Shown here one piece after another: positions 27,523-36,076 of a stretch of 64,000 nucleotides of DNA; the first letter of the stretch is position 1; each line of letters starts with the position of its first letter. This DNA is from Parafrankia elaeagni (GTDB lineage Bacteria > Actinomycetota > Actinomycetes > Frankiales > Frankiaceae), in the NCBI RefSeq assembly GCF_000374165.1, contig NZ_KB893772.1, positions 124,001-188,000 on the forward strand, written 5' to 3'. A model generated the notes under the pieces. That model had not been told where the DNA came from. It saw only the letters and a list, made by a program, of their open reading frames with translations, and ran no database searches. The translations under genes were made by a program, and so were the position numbers.

Positions 27523-28755
27523 TCACCCACCTCCGGACCGGGGCGCCCCGCGCCCACCGACCCAGCGCCCGCGTGCCATCACAGCGGTGACGGCCAGCTC
27601 GGCGTCGAGGACGACGAGGTCGGCGTCCAGGCCGGGGGCGATCGCCCCGCACCGGTCGTCGAGGCCGAGCACCCGCGCCGGGTTCGTCGCCGCGGCGGCG
27701 GCGGCCACCTCGATCGGCAGGCCGGCGGCGACGGCCCGGCGCACCGCCTGGTCCATCGTCAGGGTGCTGCCCGCGAGCGCACCGCCGGTGACCAGCCGGG
27801 CCTGCCCGTCGCGCACCCGCACCGGATGGCCGCCCAGCACGTACTCCCCGTCACCGGCGCCGGCCGCGTCCACCGCGTCGGTGACCAGCACCAGCCGCTC
27901 CGGTTCGGCGGCGACGAGCCGCAGCAACGCCGGGTGCACGTGCACCCCGTCATTGATCAGCTCGCAGGCCACCCCCGCGTCGAGGGCCGCACCGGCGGTG
28001 CCGGGCTCCCGGTGGTGCAGCGGGCGCATGCCGTTGAAGACATGGGTCGTCAGCGTGATCCCGGCGGCGAAGGCGGCGCCGGCCTGCGCGTAGGTGGCAT
28101 CGGTGTGACCGGCGGCGGCGACCACTCCCGCCTCGAGCGCGGCCGCGACGACCGCGGCGGCACCGGGAAGTTCCGGGGCGACGGTGAGGACCCGCAGCGC
28201 GCCGGCGGCCGCGGCCTCGAGGTCGGCGAACACCGCCCGGTCGGGCCGGCGCAGATGCTCCGCGGGCTGGGCCCCGCGGCGCTCGGCCGCCAGGAAGGGA
28301 CCCTCCAGATGGGCCCCCACGACCTGGCCGTCCGACCCGGGCCCGGCCGCGGTCAGCGCCGCGACCCAGCCGAGCTGCTCGGCGAGCCGGGCCACCGGCG
28401 CCGTCACCAGCGAGACCAGGGTGCGGGTCGTCCCGTGGGCCTGGTGGAAGGCGACCGCCCCGGCCATGTCCGCCGCCGACGCGGCTACATCGTGCCCGCC
28501 ACCGCCGTGCATGTGCAGGTCGACGAAGCCGGGCAGCAGCCAGGCTCCTGTCAGGTCGACGCGCTCCGCCCGCTCCGCCGACTCCGCCCGGCCCGGGTCG
28601 AGGCCGAGGTCGAGGTCGAGGTCGAGGTCGAGGTCGAGGTCGAGGTCGAGGCCGCCGCGGCCCACCTGCGCGATCAGCCCGTCGCGGACCAGCACCCGAC
28701 CCGGGTCGAGGACGCCGCCGGGGGTGACCACCTTCGCGCCGGTCAGCAGGGTCAT
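27523..28755 (-). CDS. nagA: N-acetylglucosamine-6-phosphate deacetylase
   Basis: NagA removes acetyl from GlcNAc-6-phosphate, giving glucosamine-6-phosphate for glycolysis or wall recycling. The 410-residue amidohydrolase has the metal site LLPGFVDLHMHGGGGHD, the acid/metal HLEGPFL, AAGHTDAT, THVFNGMRPLHHREPG, ELINDGVHVHP and the catalytic aspartate in LVTDAVDAAG. Residues 36-50 are an LDLDLDLD tract encoded by a GAGGTC hexamer repeat in a surface turn before the conserved domain. No nagB or PTS gene is nearby. Confidence 0.94.
   Translation of the reverse strand: MTLLTGAKVVTPGGVLDPGRVLVRDGLIAQVGRGGLDLDLDLDLDLDLDLGLDPGRAESAERAERVDLTGAWLLPGFVDLHMHGGGGHDVAASAADMAGAVAFHQAHGTTRTLVSLVTAPVARLAEQLGWVAALTAAGPGSDGQVVGAHLEGPFLAAERRGAQPAEHLRRPDRAVFADLEAAAAGALRVLTVAPELPGAAAVVAAALEAGVVAAAGHTDATYAQAGAAFAAGITLTTHVFNGMRPLHHREPGTAGAALDAGVACELINDGVHVHPALLRLVAAEPERLVLVTDAVDAAGAGDGEYVLGGHPVRVRDGQARLVTGGALAGSTLTMDQAVRRAVAAGLPIEVAAAAAATNPARVLGLDDRCGAIAPGLDADLVVLDAELAVTAVMARGRWVGGRGAPRSGGG
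28594..28656 (-). repeat. GAGGTC hexanucleotide tract inside nagA
   Basis: Seven or more consecutive GAGGTC units with GAGGCC variants at the edges encode (Leu-Asp)n near the N-terminus of NagA. A six-base unit keeps the frame when copy number changes, so length variation would alter only a loop. Confidence 0.85.
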
Positions 28756-28869
28756 GGCGCCACGTTAGCGAGACCGGGCGCGCCTGAACCTACCGCCGGA
28801 AGCGGCGGCCACCGCGGCGGACGGCCGAGCCGGCCCCGCCGCGGCCAGGCCGGGCGGGACCGGCTCCGG

Positions 28870-29310
28870 TCAGTTCTCGACCCAGCCGTACTTGCGCGCC
28901 ACGCTCGCGAGCTGACGGCGCACATGCAGGATCTGCGTGCCGGTCAACGCCGGCTCGGTCGCCAGCAGCACCTCGGTGATCTCCTGCGTGAACTCGTCCA
29001 GCGGCAGGACGTCACACAGCCCGTCGCCGCCGTCGTCCGGCCGCGCCGGTACCGACACCGGGCCGGCCCCGCCGATCGAGGAGACACCCGCGGGCACCGC
29101 CGCGGGGCTGCGCAGGATCCTGGCCGACGAAGCCTTCCGGCCGCGGTCGCTGTCCTCGACGTCGAACTCCATGACCACGCCCGGGACCACCAGACTCTTC
29201 TCGACGAGGAGGTCGTTCGCGTGCAGGAAGACGTCCTCACCGCCATCGCTCGGGGCGATGAAACCATAGCCACGGACATGATCGAAACGAAGAACTTTAC
29301 CCGTACTCAC
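28870..29310 (-). CDS. Cold-shock domain protein with C-terminal extension
   Basis: This 146-residue protein has an N-terminal cold-shock domain (about residues 1-68) with the RNP-like motifs GYGFIAPSDGGEDVFLHAND and a following VEFDV-type strand. A linker leads to a C-terminal region of about 60 residues, LPLDEFTQEITEVLLATEPA, then a helical tail ending KYGWVEN. Stand-alone cold-shock proteins are about 67 residues, so this is a longer actinobacterial type. It probably binds single-stranded RNA or DNA. The upstream spacer (29311-29407) is relatively AT-rich, consistent with a promoter. Confidence 0.85.
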   Translation of the reverse strand: MSTGKVLRFDHVRGYGFIAPSDGGEDVFLHANDLLVEKSLVVPGVVMEFDVEDSDRGRKASSARILRSPAAVPAGVSSIGGAGPVSVPARPDDGGDGLCDVLPLDEFTQEITEVLLATEPALTGTQILHVRRQLASVARKYGWVEN

Positions 29311-29407
29311 AACTCACCCACAACCCCTAGGAAAACCCCATATCGGCACACTGCCGACCGCGCCCGCCCGTCACCACGAGACCGGACCGTGGCAGTCGCC
29401 CGACATC

Positions 29408-31027
29408 TTAGGCAAGCCACGCTCCGGCGTCGCCGGGTTTCGACGCCACGGGAGCCACGGGGGCCACGGGGGCCACGGTGGCGGCGGTGGCGGCGGTGGC
29501 GGTGGGACGCCGGGGGGCCGGCGTGACCGCGACAACCACGGCGGCCGCCGGCGCCCGCCCCGCCTCAGGCCCGGGGCCCGGACCGGGAATGCACAGGCCG
29601 AGCAGCACCGCCAGGACCGCCGCACCGGCGCCCAGCAGAAAGACCGCCTGGAAACCCGCCGCGGACGGCACCCGCCCGCCGTCGAAGACGACGGTCATGC
29701 TCGCGAGCATGGCGCCGACGACAGCGGCCGACGACGAGGTGCCCAGGGAGCGCATCAGTGTGTTCAGGCCGTTCGCCGCCGCGGTCTCGGTGTCGGGCAC
29801 CGCCGCCATGATCAGGGTGGGCATCGAGGCGTAGGCGAGCGCCACCCCGACCCCGGAGATCAGGCCGATCAGCACCGTCTGCCAGATCGAGTGCATGAAC
29901 CACGCGCTGATGAGGTAGCCGACGCCGATGATCCCGGACCCCAGCACGAGGGTCACCCGGGCGCCCCACCGTGCGGAGACCCGGGCGGTGAACGGCGAGG
30001 CGAGCATCATGACGACGCCGAACGGGGCGAAGCACACCCCGGCGACGATCATCGACTGGCCCAGCCCGTGGCCGGTGGCTGTCGGCAGCTGCAGGATCTG
30101 CGGCACCGCCAGCCCCATCCCGTACATGGCGAAGCCGACGACCACCGAGGTCAGGTTGGTCATCAGCACCCGGGGGCGGGCGCTGACCCGCAGGTCCACC
30201 ACCGGAGACGGGTGCCGCAGCTCCCAGGGTCCCCAGAGCAGCAGGAGCACGGCCACCGCGGCGAGGGCCGTACCGACGGTGGCGGGAGACACCCAGCCCC
30301 AGGTGCCGCCCTTGGAGATCGCCAGCAGCAGACAGCTCACCCCGGCCGCGAGCCCGAGCGCCCCGACGACGTCGAAGCGGCCCGGCGCCGCCTCGCGGAC
30401 CGGCGACTCGGGCACGACCCGCCAGAGCAGGAGCAGGATCGCCAGGCTGAGCCCGGTGGCCATCCAGAACAGCACGTGCCAGGTGAAGGTCTGGGCGATC
30501 ACCGCGGCCACCGGCACGCCGAGCGCGCCGCCGATGCCGAGCGAGGAACTCATCAGGCCGAGGGCGGAGCCGAGCCGCTCGGCGGGCAGCTCGTCACGCA
30601 GCAGGCTGATGCCCAGCGGGATCAGCCCCGTCGACAGGCCCTGCAGCCCGCGGCCGACCACCATCGGCGCCAGCGAGGTGCTGAGCGCGCAGACCAGTGA
30701 GCCGAGGACGAGCAGCCACACGCTGCCGAGCATGACCCTGCGCTTGCCGTACATGTCGCCGAGCCGCCCCGCGACGGGCGTCGCGACCGCGCCGGCGAGC
30801 AGGGTGATCGTGATGATCCAGCTGGTGTCCGCCGCCGGGGCGTGGAACAGCCGCGGCAGCGCCGGGATGATCGGCACGACCAGGGTGTGCATGAACGAGG
30901 CGACGGTGCCCGCGACGGCCAGCACGGCGATCAACAGCCGGGGGCCGGGGGTGCTGGAACGGGACCGCCGCCCCCGGAAGGCCGGTTCCGCTTCTGCCGT
31001 CACAAATATGCATGGTACACGCACCAT
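29408..31027 (-). CDS. MFS drug/H+ antiporter, DHA2 (14-TM) type
   Basis: This is a 539-residue transporter with about 14 hydrophobic helices. Motif A-like VAGRLGDMYGKRRVMLGS lies after helix 2, and GLSTGLIPLGISLLRDELP and a GIGGALGVPVAAVIAQTF antiporter-type motif C follow. It should export small hydrophobic or cationic compounds using the proton gradient. The C-terminal 50 residues are Ala/Pro/Val-rich. The annotated ATG at 31027 lies within the palindrome at 31007-31032; a GTG at 31003 just downstream would leave the operator outside the gene and may be the true start. It is divergent from a MarR-type gene, its likely repressor. Confidence 0.9.
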   Translation of the reverse strand: MVRVPCIFVTAEAEPAFRGRRSRSSTPGPRLLIAVLAVAGTVASFMHTLVVPIIPALPRLFHAPAADTSWIITITLLAGAVATPVAGRLGDMYGKRRVMLGSVWLLVLGSLVCALSTSLAPMVVGRGLQGLSTGLIPLGISLLRDELPAERLGSALGLMSSSLGIGGALGVPVAAVIAQTFTWHVLFWMATGLSLAILLLLWRVVPESPVREAAPGRFDVVGALGLAAGVSCLLLAISKGGTWGWVSPATVGTALAAVAVLLLLWGPWELRHPSPVVDLRVSARPRVLMTNLTSVVVGFAMYGMGLAVPQILQLPTATGHGLGQSMIVAGVCFAPFGVVMMLASPFTARVSARWGARVTLVLGSGIIGVGYLISAWFMHSIWQTVLIGLISGVGVALAYASMPTLIMAAVPDTETAAANGLNTLMRSLGTSSSAAVVGAMLASMTVVFDGGRVPSAAGFQAVFLLGAGAAVLAVLLGLCIPGPGPGPEAGRAPAAAVVVAVTPAPRRPTATAATAATVAPVAPVAPVASKPGDAGAWLA

Positions 31028-31032
31028 GCATA
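31007..31032. promoter_or_regulatory. Perfect 10-bp palindrome between MFS and MarR genes
   Basis: TATGCATGGT (31007-31016) and ACCATGCATA (31023-31032) are perfect inverted arms with a 6-base spacer. It overlaps the 5' end of the transporter gene and lies 86 bases upstream of marR. The position and symmetry fit a MarR dimer operator controlling the divergent pair. Confidence 0.7.
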
Positions 31033-31117
31033 ATGCACATCCGCGAACCCGCCGCCGTAGACTGGGGAAAAGTCACACCCTCCGCCCCGGCCGCGGAGAC
31101 GTCGCACGGAGGCACGG

Positions 31118-31594
31118 GTGCAGGACAGCCTGCGGGATCTCGAACGAGAGCTGATGCTGCTCAGCCGGCATCACATCCTGCCCGCGGCGGCCCGCCGCCG
31201 CCGCGCTCCGCACCTCGACCGCTCCGCCTACCTGCTGCTCAGCCGGCTCGAGGCGGAGGGGCCGATGAGCATCGGCCAGCTCGCCGAGGCGTTCTCGCTC
31301 GACGTCTCCACCGTCAACCGGCAGACCGCCGCGATGCTGCAGGCCGGCCTCGCGGAGCGCATACCCGACCCGGACGGCGGCCTCGCCCGCAAACTGGCGA
31401 TCACCCCCGAGGGCACCCGCCGGGTCGCCGAGTACCGCGAGATCGTCCTGAGCCACCTCGGCGACCTGGTCGGCGACTGGTCACCGGCCGAGGTGCGCAC
31501 CTTCGCCGACATGGTCGAGCGCCTCAACGCCGGCATCGAGACCCGGCACGGGCAGCGCGTCTGGCCGCGCCCCGCGCGGCTGCCCGCGCAGTAG
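31118..31594 (+). CDS. MarR family transcriptional regulator
   Basis: This 158-residue winged-helix regulator has LDRSAYLLLSRLEAEGPMSI, then GQLAEAFSLDVSTVNRQTAA (recognition helix), then LERIPDPDGGLARKLAITPEG (wing). MarR proteins usually repress divergent efflux genes and release DNA when they bind phenolic or lipophilic ligands. The GTG at 31118 follows GGAGG. It is divergent from the DHA2 transporter with the 26-bp palindrome between them. Confidence 0.9.
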   Translation: MQDSLRDLERELMLLSRHHILPAAARRRRAPHLDRSAYLLLSRLEAEGPMSIGQLAEAFSLDVSTVNRQTAAMLQAGLAERIPDPDGGLARKLAITPEGTRRVAEYREIVLSHLGDLVGDWSPAEVRTFADMVERLNAGIETRHGQRVWPRPARLPAQ

Positions 31595-31928
31595 AACCCA
31601 CCAGCGACCACGGGGACGGACGCCCGCCAGGCGGGCGGGCATCCAGCGCACGCCACGGAGGGTGAAACCAGGGCACCCCTGGGCTACCCTTCGACCCTCC
31701 CCGATGGTCCATGTGCCCCTGCCGACGGGACCTTCGACGTTCCGTCGAGGACAAACGGCGCGGACCTGGCAGGTTGTTCTCCGTCCAGACTCGAATTAGA
31801 CCTGATTTGCGCCGAATAGTCGCAATTTGACGGGACGCCATCGCCGTCCCGGGCAGGGCCTGGGCACGTCACCCGACCGAACAACACACCCGAGCGCACG
31901 ACGCATCGGAACCACGGAGGACGACACG
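31595..31928. other. Gene-free spacer
   Basis: No gene is visible. The middle part (31770-31840) is relatively AT-rich and probably carries the promoter of the SnoaL-like gene; GGGACG/CGTCCC arms lie around 31838-31856. Confidence 0.4.
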
Positions 31929-32603
31929 GTGAGCGACGACAGCCCGACCGGCACGACTCCGCTGCATCTCCAGGGCCGGGACGCGGTCATCGCCGCGTGC
32001 CCCGACGCCCGCTGGCGCCACGGCGCCCCGCCCGACTACCACCTCTCCCGGGAGGTCATGCCCGGCGAGCGCACCACCCGGCACGAGCCCGGATCGCTCG
32101 CCGACATCGTCGAGCAGCTCGTACAGGTCTTCGAGATGGAGCTGTCCCACAAGGCCGACCCCGCGCAGTGGGTCAGCATGGTCACCGACCGGATCAAGGT
32201 CAGTCTCAACGGCGGCCCGCCCGCGGACGCCGCCGAGCTCGCCGAACGCGGCAGCTACAACATCCTGATCGGCGAGAACCCCTACTACTCGGCCGCCGAG
32301 GAGAGCTTCGAGTCCTCACACCAGGTCTTCCACCAGGCCTTCCCCGGCGGTTTCTTCTGGGAGGTCCTCGAGGTGTACTCGCCGCCGCCCGTGATCACCT
32401 TCAAGTGGCGCCACTGGGGCACCTTCAGCGGCCCCTACAAGGGCACCGAGCCGACCGGTGAACGCATCGAGCTCTACGGCGTCACGGTCGCCCGCTGCGC
32501 ACCCGACCTGCGCCTCGTGGAGACCGAGCACTTCTACGACAACACGACGTTCCTGGGGAGCCTGTCCGGCGTCACACCCCGGCCGGGGTCGGCCCAAGCC
32601 TGA
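31929..32603 (+). CDS. SnoaL-like / ester-cyclase family protein
   Basis: This 224-residue protein resembles the NTF2-fold SnoaL polyketide-cyclase-like family: DIVEQLVQVFEMELSHKAD at the start of the fold, NILIGENPYYSAAEESFES, and strands with VITFKWRHWGTFSGPYKG, LYGVTVARCAPDLRLVET and EHFYDNTTFL. Such proteins act as small isomerases, cyclases or binding proteins; the substrate is unknown. GTG 31929 follows CGGAGGA. Its 3' end overlaps the convergent histidine kinase gene by 32 bases. Confidence 0.72.
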   Translation: MSDDSPTGTTPLHLQGRDAVIAACPDARWRHGAPPDYHLSREVMPGERTTRHEPGSLADIVEQLVQVFEMELSHKADPAQWVSMVTDRIKVSLNGGPPADAAELAERGSYNILIGENPYYSAAEESFESSHQVFHQAFPGGFFWEVLEVYSPPPVITFKWRHWGTFSGPYKGTEPTGERIELYGVTVARCAPDLRLVETEHFYDNTTFLGSLSGVTPRPGSAQA

Positions 32604-34833
32604 AGATCGTCCGCCGGATGTCGTCGATGGTCGAGTCGAGTCCGGTGATGGCGGCGTTCAGCCGGGCCGCGGTGACGTCACCGACGGCCCGGCTCAGCGA
32701 CTGCAGGTGCAGGCCGATCGCGAACAGCCGCTGGATGACGAGGTCGTGCAGGTCCCGGGCGATGCGCTCGCGGTCCTGGACGACGGCGGCGCGGGCACGG
32801 TCGCGGTGCACCTCGGCGAGGTGCACCGCCATCGCGGCATCGTGCGCGAACGCGCCGGCGAGCTCGGTGTCCCGCGCGGCGAACGGGGTGGCGTCCGGGC
32901 TGTTCCCCAGAACGAGCGCACCCATCGGTCGCTCCGCGGCCGTGAGCGGGATGACCAGCGCCTCCCGCAGCCGCGCGGCGGTGGCCAGGTCCACCGGCCC
33001 GTCCTGATCCGCCTCCGGCCGCGCCGCCCTCCCGCCCCGCGCTGTCTTCGCATCCCGGGATGTCCTCCCGTCCCGCGCTGTCGCATCGTCCCGCGCGGGC
33101 GCGTCGTGGGCGGCCGGGAGCGGGATCGGGCCGCTCCAGGAATCGGAGTCGTCCAGCCCGTCGACGTGGACGGGCCGGCCGGCCAGGAACTCCGCCCGGC
33201 TCTCCGCCGCCTCCAGCGCCAGTGCCAGACCGTGCAGCGTCTCCGGATCGCAGTGCCGGTGCGGGGCCGCGTCGACCTCGGTGGCGATCAGGTTGCCCGC
33301 CTCGTCGGGCAACGCGACAGCGCCCACATCCGCGGACGTCACCCCACGTGCCAGCGAGGCCAGCAGCATCAGCGCCTGCTGCTGGCCGGCGGCCATCGCC
33401 CCGGCGGTGACCTCGGCACGGGCCGCGAGCCACGCCCGGCCCCGCTCCGCCTCCTCGTGGCGCGTCCGGGCGTGGCGCTCGGCCGCCTCCCGGTCGGCCG
33501 CGGCACCGAGCAGGTGCGCGACGGCCTGGACGAAGCGTGCCTCGTCGGCGGTGAACCGGCGCGGCATCGTGCTGGCCGCGGCGAGCACCCCGAACGGCGC
33601 GGCGGACGAGCCGACCCGGGCGGCGAGCGCCGCCTGCGCCCGGCCCGCGTCCGACCATCCGCTGCGCAGATGCGGACTGGCATCGAGGTTGTTCGCGACG
33701 ACCGGCTCGTCGACGTCGAGTGCGAGGTGGACGAGGGACCGGGCCTCGATCGCGAGCGGCCCGGTGAGGTAGATCGGCCCGGTACCCAGGGCGGCGGGCG
33801 CAACCGACGCGGGCGGTTCGGCCACCCGGGCGAGCCCGCCGGACGCCGCGGCGTCGCCGGCATCGCGGATGACCTCGCAGACCGTGACCTCCAGGGTCGT
33901 GGAAACCAGCTCGACCGCCTCGGTGAGCAGCGCCGGCAGATCGGCGCCCGCCAGCGCGTGCTGCCCCAGCCGCGCCAGGCCCGCCTGCTGGCGCTCGGCG
34001 CGGCGCAGATCGGTGACGTCACACAGCGACACCGCCGCCAGCTCCTCGCCGCCCTCCTCGTACGGGATCACCGAGGCTCGCAGCGACCGGCCGGCCCCGC
34101 CCGCGCCCACGAGCTCCAGGTCGCCGAGCTGGGCACGGCCCGTCCGCAGCGCTACCGGAACCAGCCCCCAGTTCCCGCTCAGCGAGCGGGACCGCCAGTC
34201 CGCCGGGCGGGCCCGCTCGGCGAGCCGGTCCAGCGGGTCACCCACCCGCAGCGGTACGTCGACCAGCCGCTCGACCGCGCCCGAGGACCGGCGCAGCCGC
34301 AGGTCCCGGTCATAGACGGCCACGCCGGTAGGCAGCTCGTCGGAGCGGCCGGCGGTGACGGACTCCAGCAGCGTGGCGTGCTCCCCGACCACCTGGACCG
34401 CGAACCGCGAACCGGACACGTCGACGATCGTCCCGGTGTTGCCGAGCACCTCCCCGGCGGGGCCGCGCAGCACCGTCGCCCGGATCTGGACCCGCCGGTA
34501 GCCGCCGTCACGGGTCCGGTAGCGGGTCTCGTACAGGCACTGGCCCGTGGTGCCCCGCGCCAGGTCGGCGAACACCGCGGACGCGTAGGCGGCCTCGTCC
34601 GGATGGACGTAGTCCAGGAAGCGCGCGCCCAGGCTGGGGCCGACCTCGTAGCCGGTCAGATCCGTCCAGGCCCGGTTGAGGTAGATCCAGCGGCCGTCGG
34701 CGTCGGTCCGGAAGACGACCTCGCTCAGCAGGTCCAGCAGGTGCACGGCGGACGTCTCCGCCGCCCGCCCCGCCCCGCCGCCGCGGGACCAGGGCCGGCC
34801 CGCCGCCTGCGCGTGCCTTGTCTCGGACGTCAC
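32572..34833 (-). CDS. PAS/GAF histidine kinase-like protein lacking the ATPase domain
   Basis: This 753-residue sensor has a PAS domain (LLDLLSEVVFRTDADGRWIY, about residues 30-140), a second PAS-like segment, two GAF domains (about 310-480 and 500-690) and a HisKA_3 dimerisation helix with the phospho-acceptor histidine at about 696 in DRERIARDLHDLVIQRLF. The chain stops at residue 753, straight after that helix pair, so the HATPase_c domain is missing. GTG 34833 follows GGAGG. The final 32 bases overlap the convergent SnoaL-like gene, leaving no room for an ATPase in any frame. It may act as a sensor or phosphotransfer partner of another kinase, or be a truncated gene. No response regulator is adjacent. 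Confidence 0.85.
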   Translation of the reverse strand: MTSETRHAQAAGRPWSRGGGAGRAAETSAVHLLDLLSEVVFRTDADGRWIYLNRAWTDLTGYEVGPSLGARFLDYVHPDEAAYASAVFADLARGTTGQCLYETRYRTRDGGYRRVQIRATVLRGPAGEVLGNTGTIVDVSGSRFAVQVVGEHATLLESVTAGRSDELPTGVAVYDRDLRLRRSSGAVERLVDVPLRVGDPLDRLAERARPADWRSRSLSGNWGLVPVALRTGRAQLGDLELVGAGGAGRSLRASVIPYEEGGEELAAVSLCDVTDLRRAERQQAGLARLGQHALAGADLPALLTEAVELVSTTLEVTVCEVIRDAGDAAASGGLARVAEPPASVAPAALGTGPIYLTGPLAIEARSLVHLALDVDEPVVANNLDASPHLRSGWSDAGRAQAALAARVGSSAAPFGVLAAASTMPRRFTADEARFVQAVAHLLGAAADREAAERHARTRHEEAERGRAWLAARAEVTAGAMAAGQQQALMLLASLARGVTSADVGAVALPDEAGNLIATEVDAAPHRHCDPETLHGLALALEAAESRAEFLAGRPVHVDGLDDSDSWSGPIPLPAAHDAPARDDATARDGRTSRDAKTARGGRAARPEADQDGPVDLATAARLREALVIPLTAAERPMGALVLGNSPDATPFAARDTELAGAFAHDAAMAVHLAEVHRDRARAAVVQDRERIARDLHDLVIQRLFAIGLHLQSLSRAVGDVTAARLNAAITGLDSTIDDIRRTIFRLGPTPAGV

Positions 34834-35063
34834 CGAAGACCTCCATCCATCACGGCTGCAGTCGTCGCCCGCACCCGGCGCGAGGGGACGGGAGATCCTC
34901 TTCGGAAATGCCACCGTACGCGCCGGCGGAAGTGCCCGCCGGCAGAACAACATCCTCCTCGGTTCACTCCGTGTGATCTCTCCCGGGGCTCCCCGCCCGC
35001 GCCCCGGAACCACTGCGGCCACAGGCCGCGGAACCCCACCGGTCACAGCCCTGACGGTCTACC

Positions 35064-36032
35064 GTGAGCGCCGTGGAGCGGCCGCCGTACATCGAGGTCG
35101 ACGGCCGTCCCGCCGACGGAACCGGCCTGCGGGACCTCGCGCTGTCCAATGACGGACACCTGACCACGATGCAGGTCCGCGCCGGCCGGGTCCGCGGGCT
35201 CGCCCTGCACCTGAGCCGGCTCGACCACGCCAACCAGGAGCTCTACGGCGCTCCCCTGGACGCCGGCCTCGTCCGCGACCGGATCCGCCACGCGCTCGCG
35301 GCCGCATCGACCGTCACGGCACCTCCGACCGTGATGGCACCTCCGACCGTGATGGCACCGGCCGGGGCCGGGCAGGGGGCCGGCGTCCCGGCCGGCCGGG
35401 TGGACGCGACCGTGCGGGTGGTGGTCTTTCCCACCGGGGAGGCGGGCGCGGTCTCGGTCCTGGTCTCCGTCGGCCGGCCCGCCGAGCCCGCCGGCGCACC
35501 GTTGCGGCTGTGCTCGCTGCAGTACCAGCGGCCGTTCGCGCACATCAAGCACCTCGGCACCTTCGGCCAGCTCCACGGCAGCCGGCTCGCCCGCCGGCGC
35601 GGCTTCGACGACGCCCTGCTCGTCACCGCGGACGGCCGGGTCTGCGAGACGACGGTCGCCACCATCGGATTCGTCGCCGCCCCGGCCCGCCACCGCCCGG
35701 CAGCCACGGCCACGGCCACGGTGATCTGGCCGGAGGCGCCGTCGCTGTGCGGTGTGACCATGACGCTGCTCGACGAACAGCTCCGCGCCACCGCCCTCAC
35801 CAGCGCGTCGGCGTCGGCGTCCGCGTCAGGCACGGGGCCGCCGACGGTCGCGGGAACGCGGCGGGAACCGGTCCGGTTGACCGAGGTCGGCGGGTTCCAC
35901 ACCGTGTTCGTCGCCAACGCGCGCGGGCTGGCGGCCGTCGAGCGCATCGACGACACCCTCGTCCCCCCCGACCCCGAGGTGATGGCCGCACTGCGCCGCC
36001 TGCACGCCGCCGTCCCCTGGGACGAGATCTGA
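35064..36032 (+). CDS. Class IV aminotransferase (aminodeoxychorismate lyase/BCAT-like)
   Basis: This 322-residue PLP enzyme of fold type IV has YIEVDGRPADG, the PLP-lysine region FAHIKHLGTFGQLHGSRLA, and DDALLVTADGRVCETTVATI, the strand-loop that binds the cofactor phosphate. It could cleave aminodeoxychorismate (PabC) or act on branched or D-amino acids; sequence alone does not settle this. Two exact 18-bp repeats (around 35316-35360) insert an APPTVM repeat in a variable loop, and a SASASASAS tract lies near residue 245. GTG 35064 or GTG 35073 may be the start. It leads a same-strand series with larC and ppk2. Confidence 0.82.
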   Translation: MSAVERPPYIEVDGRPADGTGLRDLALSNDGHLTTMQVRAGRVRGLALHLSRLDHANQELYGAPLDAGLVRDRIRHALAAASTVTAPPTVMAPPTVMAPAGAGQGAGVPAGRVDATVRVVVFPTGEAGAVSVLVSVGRPAEPAGAPLRLCSLQYQRPFAHIKHLGTFGQLHGSRLARRRGFDDALLVTADGRVCETTVATIGFVAAPARHRPAATATATVIWPEAPSLCGVTMTLLDEQLRATALTSASASASASGTGPPTVAGTRREPVRLTEVGGFHTVFVANARGLAAVERIDDTLVPPDPEVMAALRRLHAAVPWDEI

Positions 36033-36076
36033 CAGCGGGCGGCAGGGGCCTGCCCGCCGCCGGCCATGATGAGGCC

